A stretch of DNA of 64,000 nt from Acidobacteriota bacterium (lineage in GTDB: Bacteria > Acidobacteriota > Terriglobia > Bryobacterales > Bryobacteraceae): assembly GCA_016870995.1 (NCBI GenBank), contig VFZU01000002.1:1-64000 (forward strand), written 5' to 3'. Below are positions 17,646 to 25,816 of this stretch, one piece after another. Both the position numbers and the translations under genes were made by a program. The notes beneath the pieces were generated by a model. It did not search any database. It had not been told where the DNA came from and saw only the letters and a program-made list of their open reading frames with translations. The number at the start of each line of letters is the position of its first letter. Positions within the stretch are counted from its first letter, which is position 1.

Positions 17646-20328
17646 AGAGGAACTCGTTGGTGTTGAACAGGGCGCGAGCAAAGTGGAGGAAGCCATGGGT
17701 GTCGATCAACTTCGCCGATTCGTTGAGCTCTTCAGGCTCTGGCGGCCGACCGTAGGCGAGGAGAAAAGCTTGAGAGATGCGATCCGGTTCGGATGCATTG
17801 GAAAGGCGTTTTTCGAGAGCATCAGCCATGCTGAGTGTGAAGCCATGATTGAGCAGCGTGAGGGCTTGAAGAGGTGAGGTAGTTGAGACGCGGCGCGGTT
17901 CGGGGAGAGAAGAATCGGGGCAATCGAAGACGGTGAGGAGTTCGTTGGGGATGGAGCGGGCCGACTCGGCGTAGACCGAGCGGCGATAGGTTTCGGGGCC
18001 GAATTTGTCGAGGGGGAAGTAGGTGGCGACATTGTCGACGGTGTATTTGTAGAGGCGGAAGCTGGGGCCTCCGCGTTCCGGGTTGAGACTGCCAGAGACG
18101 GCGAGCATGGAATCGCGGAGGGCTTCGGCCTGGAGTCGTTGGGGAGGGAAGCGCCACAGCAGGCGCGAGCTTGCATCGATGCGGGCGGCGGCGGGGTTGA
18201 AGGTGCTCGATTGCTGGTAGGCGGTCGAGAGTAGGATCTCTTTGTGGAGGGGCTTCAGATGCCAGCCGTGAGCGAGGAGGCGCTGGGCCAAGTGGTCGAG
18301 CAGGGCAGGGTGAGAGGGGCGCTCGCCGTTGAAGCCGAAGTCCGACGGGGTGGCGACAAGGCCTAGGCCAAAGTGAGAGTGCCAGAGGCGATTGACGATG
18401 ACTCGCGGGGTGAGTGGATTGCGATCATCGGCGAGCCATTTGGCAAACTCGAGGCGGGCGTTTTGTTCGGGCGCGTCAAGGGGAATGCTGAATGAGGCGT
18501 GTTTGAGCGTGGAAAGGCTGGCAGGGAGAACAGGGTCACCACGCTGCATGACGCCGCCACCTTTGAGCAGATAGACGGGCTCGGTGGGTTGTTTGAAGAC
18601 ACCCGCGTAGGCAAGGGGGAGTGGGGGGACCAGCTTGAGTTGGGCTTCGGCTTGTTTGAGCTCGGCCTCTGCGGTTTCAAAGGTTGCTCGATCCGCTGGC
18701 GAGAGGGCTTCGAGGGTGATGAGGCGGTCGAGATCGGGCTTGCGGTGTGGCAGGCGGTTTACGTTCGAGGCAATGGGCGTCCAGGACTTGCCGTCCAGGG
18801 AAATCTCGATGGTGTAGGCGGCGACGGTGTTTTGTTCAAAGCGGCCCTGGAAGGCGCGAGCTCGATCGGTGGACCACGCAAGCTTTTGGGTAGCTGTGGG
18901 CTCGGGAAGTTCGATGGTGATGAAGGCAGGGCCGGCACCTTCGGAGAACCAGCGCTTATCAAAAGATTGGTCGTTGAGGTGGCGGGCGTGATAGGCATCG
19001 GGATTCCCTTCGGCGATGCGCGTAGAAGAGACGTTGAGCTTGGCGGTTGGGGCGAGGTTGACGCCAGAGGCAGAAAAGAGTTCGACTTCGTCGAGGCCGC
19101 CGGGAAAGCCCTGAGGGGCTGAGAATCGAACAAAGCGCGCGGGGGCGGCAGGCCAGGATTCATCGACGCCGAACGGAGTTACGGCAGGGCGGTGCTTGTC
19201 GCGAACGGCTTGCTCGGCGGTCTCGCGCCTTGAAGTGGTTGAAGCGGTAAGGGCAGCAAGCTGATCTTTCGCGGCCTTAATGGCTTGATCGAGAGGGGCA
19301 GCGAGCTCATTGCGGCGGGCGCGAGCCTCAGCCGAGGCAACGGGGCGTTCGCCATGGTTGACGCCGTTAAAGATGGCGGCGAGGCGGTAGTAGTCGAGCT
19401 GCTGGATGGGATCGAATTTGTGGTCGTGGCAGCGGGCGCAGTTGACGGTGAGGCCAAGGAAGGAGGACGCGGTGGCGTTGACCATGTCGTCGAGATCGTC
19501 AGCGCGTTGTTGACGGAGGGCGGCAGTGTTGGAATTGCCGACGGTGTCGTGAGGCCCTGCAACGAGGAAGCCGGTAGCGATCTCAACGTTAGGATTACCC
19601 GGGTCGAGAAGGTCGCCGGCGACTTGTTCCATCATGAAGCGATTGAAGGGGAGGTCTTGATTGAAAGCGCGGATGACGTAATCGCGGAAACGCCATGCGT
19701 TGGGGCGGACGTGATTCTGCTCATAGCCGTGGGATTCTCCGTAGCGGATGACGTCGAGCCAGTGGCGTCCCCAGCGCTCGCCATAGGCGGGCGAAGCGAG
19801 GAGGCGGTCGATGAGTTTTTCGTAGGCGTTGGGGGCCGAGTCGTTGAGGAAGGCGTCGATTTCGGCTGGGGTGGGAGGGAGGCCCGTGAGGTCGAAAGTC
19901 GCGCGGCGGATCAGGGTGCGACGGCTGGCCGGCGGGGAGAATTTGAGACCCTTTGCCTGGAGGGCGGCTGACAGGTGGGAATCGATGGTGCCTCCAGGGT
20001 TGGAGAGGGGTTGGAGGGACCAAAAGGAGGAGGTGGCGCGGGGACGAGCCGAGAGGGTGGATTCCCAGGGCGCACCTGATTCAATCCATTGTTTGAGGGT
20101 CGCGCGCTCTTCGGGTGGGAGGCCGCCGCCGGGGGGCATTTCACCGCGAGTAACGCGGGTGAGGAGTTTTGATTCGAGAACGTATGCGGCGTTTGTGCGG
20201 GAGGTGAGGGAGAGATTGCCGAGCCGGGTGGTGTCGTTGTGGCAGGAGAGACAGCGTTGGATGAGGATAGCGGTGGGCTCGGCGGCGATGAGAGGTATGG
20301 CGAGCCCGATGAAAAGCAGAAAGCGCAT
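17635..20328 (-). CDS. DUF1549/DUF1553 protein with cytochrome c-like and discoidin-like domains
   Basis: 897 residues with a signal peptide (MRFLLFIGLAIPLIAAEP). Just after it lies a single heme c motif CLSCH (Cys26, Cys29, His30) in a planctomycete-type cytochrome domain (to about 95). DUF1549 follows (RRATFDLTGLPPTPAEID, YGERWGRHWLDV, NCARCHDHKFDP with a second CxxCH), then a discoidin/F5-8-type carbohydrate-binding insert around 390-540, and DUF1553 at the end (LTPRVIVNRLWHSHFG, GERPSHPALLDHLA). Likely periplasmic and electron-transferring. Its stop overlaps the start of its DUF1501 partner by 11 bases. Confidence 0.92.
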   Translation of the reverse strand: MRFLLFIGLAIPLIAAEPTAILIQRCLSCHNDTTRLGNLSLTSRTNAAYVLESKLLTRVTRGEMPPGGGLPPEERATLKQWIESGAPWESTLSARPRATSSFWSLQPLSNPGGTIDSHLSAALQAKGLKFSPPASRRTLIRRATFDLTGLPPTPAEIDAFLNDSAPNAYEKLIDRLLASPAYGERWGRHWLDVIRYGESHGYEQNHVRPNAWRFRDYVIRAFNQDLPFNRFMMEQVAGDLLDPGNPNVEIATGFLVAGPHDTVGNSNTAALRQQRADDLDDMVNATASSFLGLTVNCARCHDHKFDPIQQLDYYRLAAIFNGVNHGERPVASAEARARRNELAAPLDQAIKAAKDQLAALTASTTSRRETAEQAVRDKHRPAVTPFGVDESWPAAPARFVRFSAPQGFPGGLDEVELFSASGVNLAPTAKLNVSSTRIAEGNPDAYHARHLNDQSFDKRWFSEGAGPAFITIELPEPTATQKLAWSTDRARAFQGRFEQNTVAAYTIEISLDGKSWTPIASNVNRLPHRKPDLDRLITLEALSPADRATFETAEAELKQAEAQLKLVPPLPLAYAGVFKQPTEPVYLLKGGGVMQRGDPVLPASLSTLKHASFSIPLDAPEQNARLEFAKWLADDRNPLTPRVIVNRLWHSHFGLGLVATPSDFGFNGERPSHPALLDHLAQRLLAHGWHLKPLHKEILLSTAYQQSSTFNPAAARIDASSRLLWRFPPQRLQAEALRDSMLAVSGSLNPERGGPSFRLYKYTVDNVATYFPLDKFGPETYRRSVYAESARSIPNELLTVFDCPDSSLPEPRRVSTTSPLQALTLLNHGFTLSMADALEKRLSNASEPDRISQAFLLAYGRPPEPEELNESAKLIDTHGFLHFARALFNTNEFLYVY

Positions 20329-20575
20329 TGCTGGGAAGAATCTATCATAGCGGGGTGGCGGGAGTGCTCAGGAGGCTTGCTGGACGCCTTCGAGCTTGAG
20401 ATGGGTTGCTCTTGCCGCGCTCATTGTTGGCCAACCAAAGCCGACTCATCAAGCTATTGTCGAAAGCGACCGTAGCTTTCGATTGCCTTTGCAAGACCGG
20501 AAAGGGAGATGGAGCCGACGACCTCATCCAGGTTTGTGCTTGGGGTGGCGTTGGCCGGCTGGGTGCAAGCTTGTC
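20329..20575. other. Non-coding gap with a small hairpin
   Basis: 247 bases between two minus-strand genes. No convincing reading frame. The only structure I see is a perfect 8-base inverted repeat: TCGAAAGC at 20460-20467 and GCTTTCGA at 20475-20482 with a 7-base loop. It has no adjoining T run, so it is not a typical intrinsic terminator; it might still end transcription from the sigma-factor operon or be a chance repeat. The promoter of the DUF1553 gene should also lie here. Confidence 0.4.
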
Positions 20576-21223
20576 TCAGACTGAGGCTCCTTGATCGGGC
20601 TCGATCGGCTCGTCCAGCAGGCGCTCGGAGCGATTCAGGAAATAACCACCAGCGGTTTTAGATTCTCCAAGTCGTCGCAAGATCCACAACACAACTGGAA
20701 TTATGGCAAGCCCGGCGAGCAGATTCCAAATCAGCCAGGACCAACCAAACAGGGCGTATGCGTAGATTCCTGCGAAGCCTTGCAGGCACACGACCAGCAG
20801 GGGAGGCCAAATGAGAGTCGCGGTAAGCCAAACCCATTTCAGCATCTGGAAACTGGATTTTCGAAGTGCGGCAATTCGCTGCTGGATTTCAACGACCGGC
20901 TCGCCGTAGGTTATCTGGAGCGTCAGGTGGATGTACCGGAAACGCAGGGCCACCAAGAAGAGCACGTAGAAATGCAAGAGCACTGCCGGGAGGACGAATC
21001 TCCATTCGGACCAATGCTCATAGATGAAATTGCCGATCCAGGGGAGAATTACCACGGCTGGCAAAGCCCCGAGAGCCATCAGGATCGCCCCGCGATGCAA
21101 TTCGACCCGGACAGGTTCGAAGGTAAGACGAGCGAGGATCTTGCGGTTCAGCCGAAGATTCTCCGCAAGCAGCTGTTCCTGCCCGGCCCAAATTCGTTGC
21201 AGTGTGTGATCATCGATTTGCAT
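20576..21223 (-). CDS. Integral membrane protein downstream of an ECF sigma factor
   Basis: 215 residues. Starts MQIDDHTLQRIWAGQEQLLAENLRL, a helical cytosolic segment, then four hydrophobic stretches (about 46-68, 75-97, 126-148 and 150-180) and a charged tail. Its ATG lies inside the end of the sigma-factor gene (14-base overlap), so the two are coupled. Position and topology suggest a membrane partner or anti-sigma-like regulator, but the sequence lacks a zinc-binding anti-sigma motif and I do not recognise the family. Confidence 0.8.
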   Translation of the reverse strand: MQIDDHTLQRIWAGQEQLLAENLRLNRKILARLTFEPVRVELHRGAILMALGALPAVVILPWIGNFIYEHWSEWRFVLPAVLLHFYVLFLVALRFRYIHLTLQITYGEPVVEIQQRIAALRKSSFQMLKWVWLTATLIWPPLLVVCLQGFAGIYAYALFGWSWLIWNLLAGLAIIPVVLWILRRLGESKTAGGYFLNRSERLLDEPIEPDQGASV

Positions 21224-21725
21224 TTATCGAACCTCCGGTTAGATCCTGTTTCATTGCGTCGCGCAGACGGCTCAGGCGGGTGGCAATGTTGGTTTCGGAG
21301 ATCCCGAGAATGGCAGAGATCTCCTGGTAGCTTTGACCATCAAGATAGAGAAGCACGAGAGCTTTGTTTGCTTCGTCGAGCTTGCCAATCCAGTCGTATA
21401 GCATCCGGACTTCGTCGGAAACGGCGGATGTCATTTGCAGCAGCTCCGGCTGAGTTTCTTCAAGTGGCTCGTGATTGCGGATGCGCTCGCGGCGATAGAA
21501 AGAAATGGAGACGTTGAGCGCAACGCGGTAGAGCCAGGTCGAGAATTTGGCCGTGCGTGGATCGAATGCGGGGAAAGACCGCCAGAGCTGCGCAATGATT
21601 TCTTGCGCCAGATCTTCGAGGTCACTGGCGTTGCGGCAGTAGGCCCGAGCAACTTTGTAGAGAATGCCTTTGTGTAGTTCCAACAGGCACTCGAATTCGG
21701 CACTGGTACTGCCAGGGCTGCTCAC
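21210..21725 (-). CDS. ECF-type RNA polymerase sigma factor
   Basis: 171 residues, typical for the group. Region 2 is at about 10-75 (LYKVARAYCRNASDLEDLAQEI, then TWLYRVALNVSISFYRRE for -10 melting) and region 4 at about 110-160, with the helix-turn-helix SYQEISAILGISETNIATRL. No C-terminal extension. It is coupled to the membrane protein downstream, which may control it. About 150 bases of upstream sequence lie between this gene and the divergent amidotransferase gene at 21878; I cannot assign a promoter there. Confidence 0.93.
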   Translation of the reverse strand: MSSPGSTSAEFECLLELHKGILYKVARAYCRNASDLEDLAQEIIAQLWRSFPAFDPRTAKFSTWLYRVALNVSISFYRRERIRNHEPLEETQPELLQMTSAVSDEVRMLYDWIGKLDEANKALVLLYLDGQSYQEISAILGISETNIATRLSRLRDAMKQDLTGGSINANR

Positions 21726-21877
21726 AACTCATGATTCACATGGGCGTGCCCAGAAATCACACCCAGCTTGGCTTTATTTTGGAGCTTCGATCGAGTGGGT
21801 CATTCCCTATTGATTTCCGGCAGGGAGATGACTGCTAATTACGCGGTGAGTCTTTAGGCGCTCTCTGTAATTGCAAC

Positions 21878-22570
21878 ATGCAGGCGAGAGTGGCGCTAGT
21901 AGGGGATTTCGATTCGCGAGTGATTGCTCATCAGGCGATTCCGCTAGCGATTGAGCGAGCTAAGCGATCTTTGCAAGTCGACTCGCTGCGGTACGAGTGG
22001 AAGCATACGGCGAGTCTTAGCTCTCTTGAAAGCTATGACGGAGTTTGGTGTGTTCCTGCTTCTCCCTATGCCGATGAAGGGGCGGCGCTTGAGTCGATTC
22101 GTTGGGCGAGAGAAGGCCGAGTCCCCTTTCTTGGAACCTGTGGCGGATTTCAACATGCGGTGCTCGAATTCGCGAGGAAAGTACTGGGAATCGAATCGGC
22201 CGAGCATGAAGAGACCGCAACCGGCGCAGGGCCGCTAGTGATCTCAAGGTTGTCTTGTTCACTTGTCGAAGTAGAAGAGGATGTCTTTGCGACTGAAGGA
22301 TCGCGGTTTGCGCAAATCTATGGAGGAGGACCGATCTGGGCTGGCTATCACTGCAATTTCGGCTTCAACGCAAATCTCGTGGAGGCCTTTGAAACTGCCG
22401 GGATGAAGGTGGCGGCTACAGATGGGCAAGGGGAAGTGCGAGCAATGGAGTTGGCGGATCATCCTTTCTTTGTCGGAACGCTTTTTCAACCGGAGCGGAG
22501 CGCACTGAGAGACCAGCCGTCGCCCCTAATTGAGGCGTTTATCCGTGCCGTAACCGAACGCGGGCGATGA
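21878..22570 (+). CDS. CTP-synthase C-terminal-like glutamine amidotransferase, His replaced
   Basis: 230 residues resembling the stand-alone glutaminase half of CTP synthase (the CTP-synthase C-terminal-related protein group). The opening MQARVALVGDFDSRVIAHQA and the segment VPFLGTCGGFQHAVLE with the nucleophile Cys are clear. The usual catalytic pair in an F-H-P-E motif reads GTLFQPERSAL here, so the His is replaced by Gln while the Glu is kept. Glutaminase activity is therefore doubtful; a thiol chemistry or binding role is possible. It stands alone, 62 bases before the blaI-like gene. Confidence 0.85.
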   Translation: MQARVALVGDFDSRVIAHQAIPLAIERAKRSLQVDSLRYEWKHTASLSSLESYDGVWCVPASPYADEGAALESIRWAREGRVPFLGTCGGFQHAVLEFARKVLGIESAEHEETATGAGPLVISRLSCSLVEVEEDVFATEGSRFAQIYGGGPIWAGYHCNFGFNANLVEAFETAGMKVAATDGQGEVRAMELADHPFFVGTLFQPERSALRDQPSPLIEAFIRAVTERGR

Positions 22571-22573
22571 ACA

Positions 22574-22624
22574 CTTAAAGAATTAGTTGACCGATTCGGC
22601 ACTGCGTGCTACTAATTCCTTAAG
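22574..22624 (+). promoter_or_regulatory. Palindromic promoter/operator upstream of the BlaI-like gene
   Basis: Two 14-base arms form an inverted repeat with 13 of 14 positions paired: CTTAAAGAATTAGT (22574-22587) and ACTAATTCCTTAAG (22611-22624), 23 bases apart. A candidate -35 TTGACC (22587-22592) and a weak -10 TACTAA (22610-22615) are spaced 17 bases and each touches the inner end of an arm, so a protein bound to the arms would cover the promoter. This is the layout expected for autorepression by the BlaI-type dimer encoded at 22633. Confidence 0.6.
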
Positions 22625-22632
22625 AGTTAGAA

Positions 22633-23010
22633 ATGGCGCGGAAAGAATCAACAGTATTGACGGAAGCGGAGTTGCGGCTGATGGAGGTGTTGTGGACTCG
22701 GGGGCCAAGCACCGTGAACGAGGTGCTTGAGGCGCTACCGGGGGAGCCAGCACTCGCTTACAACACGGTGCTGACGACGATGCGGATTCTTGAGGATAAG
22801 GGATACCTGGAACACGAGAAGGATGGGCGGGCGTTTGTCTATGCACCGACCGTTGAACGGGACAAGGCGCGGCAGAGCGCACTGCGAATGCTGTTGAGCC
22901 GATTCTTCGAAAATTCGGCGGAGCAACTCGTACTCAACCTGCTCAAGAACGAGAAGCTCAGCCGATCTGAGATCCGGCGACTGAAAAAGATGATCGAGGA
23001 GGCAAACTAA
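22633..23010 (+). CDS. BlaI/MecI/CopY-family repressor
   Basis: 125 residues with the Penicillinase_R fold: a winged helix at about 8-75 (LTEAELRLMEVLWTRGPSTV, then YNTVLTTMRILEDKGYLEHE) and a C-terminal dimerisation helix region. Such repressors are inactivated by proteolysis triggered by an M56 sensor. The following gene is an M56 protease whose ATG overlaps the stop (TAATG), so repressor and protease are co-translated. Likely binds the palindrome at 22574-22624. Confidence 0.92.
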   Translation: MARKESTVLTEAELRLMEVLWTRGPSTVNEVLEALPGEPALAYNTVLTTMRILEDKGYLEHEKDGRAFVYAPTVERDKARQSALRMLLSRFFENSAEQLVLNLLKNEKLSRSEIRRLKKMIEEAN

Positions 23011-25010
23011 TGCCGACGTTTGTGGAAGCTCTAGTGAATGGCTGGTGGCAAGGAATTCTGCTGACCGCCGCAGTGTGGTTGCTGATGCGTGAGACGGCGA
23101 GGCTGAGCGCGGCGACACGGCTGGCAATCTGGCAAGTAACACTGGCAGTCGTAGTGTTGCTACCAGTGTTGCAATGGCTGCCGCAAGAAAGACGGCAGGT
23201 GGAGCCCAGGATGGTTTCTGCAACGCCGACGACGGCACCCAAAGGACGGATTGAGCCCGCCCCTCAACCTTCGCTGCCAGCGACACAGCCTCCTCTGGTA
23301 GAATTGCGCGAGGCAGATGCCGCAGGGTTCTTTTTGGGGCTAGGGCTCGCTCTTGCCTTTCTGCAATTTTTGCGAGTGGTGCTCGGGTATGGGTGGATGT
23401 GGTGGATCAAGAGAAGTTCTCAGGAGAGCGCGATTGCACTGCCAGGCTTCTTGAGCCGCGATGCGCGCATTGTCTGGAATGACCGGGTGAGAATGCCCAT
23501 GGCAATGGGATATCTGCATCCTTGTGTGGTGTTGCCGGAGCGGATGCGGACCGAGCTCAGCGAAGAACAGTTGCAACAGGTGGTGTGGCATGAGGCGGCA
23601 CATCTGGAGCGGCGCGATGACTGGTTTGCGCTGTTGGAACGACTCGTCCGGGTTGTGTTTGTGATCCAACCGGCGGTTTGGCTAATCGGGCGAGAGATTG
23701 ATCGGGAGCGCGAACTGGCTTGCGACGACTGGGTCGTGGCGAAGTCAGGTGAGGCGAAGGCTTACGCAAGCGCGCTCACACGAGTGGCCGAGCTTGGATC
23801 GACCGGACGGACGCCGATTCTGGCAGCGGGGGCAGGGCGACGCAAGGAGATCTTTGCCCGCGTGGAGGCACTGCTCGATGAGACGCGGAACCGGATGCCG
23901 GCGGCTTCGGGGCCGATGGTATTGGCAGTGGGATTGTTGCTGGTGTTTGTTGTGGTGAAGGCAGCACCGTTCAGCCGGTTGCTCAGCGTAGAGGACTATC
24001 AGAGATCCTCTGTGATTGACGATGGCAAGACGCGGCGGGAGTTCCGCATGAAAGGCGACATTGTGTTTCGCGAGGACGAGAAGGATGTCGATTCGATCGC
24101 CTCTGGGGCCAGCATGGTGCTGAGCCGGCGAGATAGTTGGGTAACGCGGACGGTGAAAATCGAGGCAGACGAGCAGGGACGCGTATCGCGGCTCTACTTC
24201 GTCGGAGGTCTGTCGCAGCCCTATAGCAACGAAGCGGCGAGACTGCTTGAGAGGGAGTTGCCGCAGTGGTTGAAGGATCGCGAAGATCGCCTGCCGCAGA
24301 GGCTGGAGAAGTGGCTGAAGAGCGAGGGCGTTGAGGGTGCGCTGCGCGAGGTACAGACCGTAACCGAGGTGAATGCAAAGGTGCAGTACCTCGACAGGCT
24401 GATGAAGGATACGACGATGGATTCGGCGCAGACGAGGCGCTGGCTCCGGATGGCGTCAGAGGTTCATATCGAGCCCGAAAAGATTCGGTTGGCTGGAATG
24501 GCGCAAGCGCATGTGAAGGCGATGGCGCTTGAGTTGCCCATGCTGGACCTGATTCACACCCTGAACGGAGAAGAAGACCGGGCCGATTTGCTGCGGAAGA
24601 TGGTGCGAGAAATGGAACCGTCACTGTCGCAGCGGATGCTGCGCGAAGTGGGTGCACTCTACACGGAGGGCTTGAAGCAGGAGCTATTGCAGGGTATCGC
24701 CGAACGATTGACTGGCCCGTTGCCAGCAGCCTTCTTTGAGGTGACGCGCGGCATCCATGGGGAGGAAGCGAGAAAGGAAATTCTGCTCAAAGTACTTGTA
24801 TCGCATGGCCAGGAACGCACGATCCAGGAGCAAGTAGTGGCCGAAGCGGCGGAGTTGCACAGCAGCGACTACAAGAGAGACGTGTTTCTGGCAGTGGCGA
24901 AGCATCCTCAAACGGGAGTGGACGTCAAGGAGAAGATCCATAATCTCGCCGTGCCGATGCATGACGAGAAGGACCGAGAGATGGTGCTGAATCAGCTTAG
25001 TTTGAGATAG
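23010..25010 (+). CDS. M56-family (BlaR1-like) membrane metallopeptidase
   Basis: 666 residues. N-terminal membrane helices (about 12-28, 38-58, 106-130), then the cytosolic zinc protease core with [15 protein letters not shown] (His194, Glu195, His198) and the downstream [11 protein letters not shown] motif carrying the third ligand. A last helix lies at about 300-320. The remaining ~340 residues are polar and mostly helical; there is no penicillin-binding serine motif of the BlaR1 sensor type, so the signal sensed is unknown. Its start overlaps the repressor stop. Its 3' end overlaps the convergent ybjQ-like gene by 14 bases. Confidence 0.9.
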   Translation: MPTFVEALVNGWWQGILLTAAVWLLMRETARLSAATRLAIWQVTLAVVVLLPVLQWLPQERRQVEPRMVSATPTTAPKGRIEPAPQPSLPATQPPLVELREADAAGFFLGLGLALAFLQFLRVVLGYGWMWWIKRSSQESAIALPGFLSRDARIVWNDRVRMPMAMGYLHPCVVLPERMRTELSEEQLQQVVWHEAAHLERRDDWFALLERLVRVVFVIQPAVWLIGREIDRERELACDDWVVAKSGEAKAYASALTRVAELGSTGRTPILAAGAGRRKEIFARVEALLDETRNRMPAASGPMVLAVGLLLVFVVVKAAPFSRLLSVEDYQRSSVIDDGKTRREFRMKGDIVFREDEKDVDSIASGASMVLSRRDSWVTRTVKIEADEQGRVSRLYFVGGLSQPYSNEAARLLERELPQWLKDREDRLPQRLEKWLKSEGVEGALREVQTVTEVNAKVQYLDRLMKDTTMDSAQTRRWLRMASEVHIEPEKIRLAGMAQAHVKAMALELPMLDLIHTLNGEEDRADLLRKMVREMEPSLSQRMLREVGALYTEGLKQELLQGIAERLTGPLPAAFFEVTRGIHGEEARKEILLKVLVSHGQERTIQEQVVAEAAELHSSDYKRDVFLAVAKHPQTGVDVKEKIHNLAVPMHDEKDREMVLNQLSLR

Positions 25011-25323
25011 AGACGGCAGTGCCGCTGACACTGACCATGAGCATGGTGCCTTGGCCGGGAGAGATCTCTTCGTAGTCGATATCGATGCCGATAATAGCGT
25101 TGGCGCCCAGGCGCTGGGCTTCTTCACGCATTTCAGACATCGCAATTTCCTTGGCTTTGCGTAGCTCTTTCTCGTAGGTTGCAGAGCGGCCGCCGATGAT
25201 ATCGGTGATGCCAGCGAAGAAGTCCTTGAACATGTTGGTGCCGAGGATCGCCTCGCCGGTGACGATGCCGTGGTAGCGATTGATCTTCATGCCTTCGAGG
25301 GAAGATGTGGTGGTGAGGAGCAT
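24997..25323 (-). CDS. ybjQ: YbjQ/UPF0145 family protein
   Basis: 108 residues, matching E. coli YbjQ along its whole length: TTTSSLEG at the start, then [55 protein letters not shown] and [11 protein letters not shown] at the end. The family is a small pentameric fold, sometimes called heavy-metal-binding, without proven function. The start at 25323 is supported by alignment to the family N-terminus. Overlaps the M56 gene tail-to-tail. Confidence 0.93.
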   Translation of the reverse strand: MLLTTTSSLEGMKINRYHGIVTGEAILGTNMFKDFFAGITDIIGGRSATYEKELRKAKEIAMSEMREEAQRLGANAIIGIDIDYEEISPGQGTMLMVSVSGTAVSISN

Positions 25324-25372
25324 GCCTTGAGGCTAGCGCATCCGTTTCGTCCCAGCGGTATAGATTGTGGGG

Positions 25373-25816
25373 ATGAAACTTTTGGTGGCGTTTTTGCTTC
25401 CACTCGCGGCGGCAGAGCCTGAAGTGGCGTCGTTAGGCTGGATGTCCGGCTGCTGGGTGATGGAGCGGAATGGGGTGAAGGTAGAGGAGCACTGGTCGAA
25501 GCCTGCGGGAGACGTGATGCTGGGCTACAGCCGGACGATGCGACCGGGGCGGCCGACGTTCTATGAACAGCTGCGAATCGGCGTGCGCGAGGGTGTGATT
25601 CAATATGTGCCGATTGTCGGTAAACAGGGGCCAATCGAGTTTGCGTTGAAGAAAAGCGCGGAGAATGAGGCGGTGTTTGAGAATCCGGCACACGACTATC
25701 CGCAGAGGATTGCGTATGTCCGAAGTGGAGATGAATTGAGGGCCACGACTTCGACTCTTGACGAGACGAAACCGCGGCCCCAGAGGTTTGTTTACAAGCG
25801 TGTGGCTTGCGATTAG
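25373..25816 (+). CDS. Small secreted protein, DUF6265-like
   Basis: 147 residues with a short signal peptide (MKLLVAFLLPLAAAEP). The body has LGWMSGCWVMERNGVKVEEHW, VMLGYSRTMRPGRPTFYEQL and AVFENPAHDYPQRIAYVR, which match a calycin-like beta-barrel family of small exported proteins (DUF6265 and relatives). The ligand is unknown. ATG 25373 chosen; a GTG two codons upstream is possible. Its stop shares TTAG (25813-25816) with the convergent receptor gene. Confidence 0.82.
   Translation: MKLLVAFLLPLAAAEPEVASLGWMSGCWVMERNGVKVEEHWSKPAGDVMLGYSRTMRPGRPTFYEQLRIGVREGVIQYVPIVGKQGPIEFALKKSAENEAVFENPAHDYPQRIAYVRSGDELRATTSTLDETKPRPQRFVYKRVACD

Noticed and set aside
20460-20482. Hairpin as intrinsic terminator
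   Set aside because: The 8-base stem has no following T run; kept only as a note on the non-coding gap.
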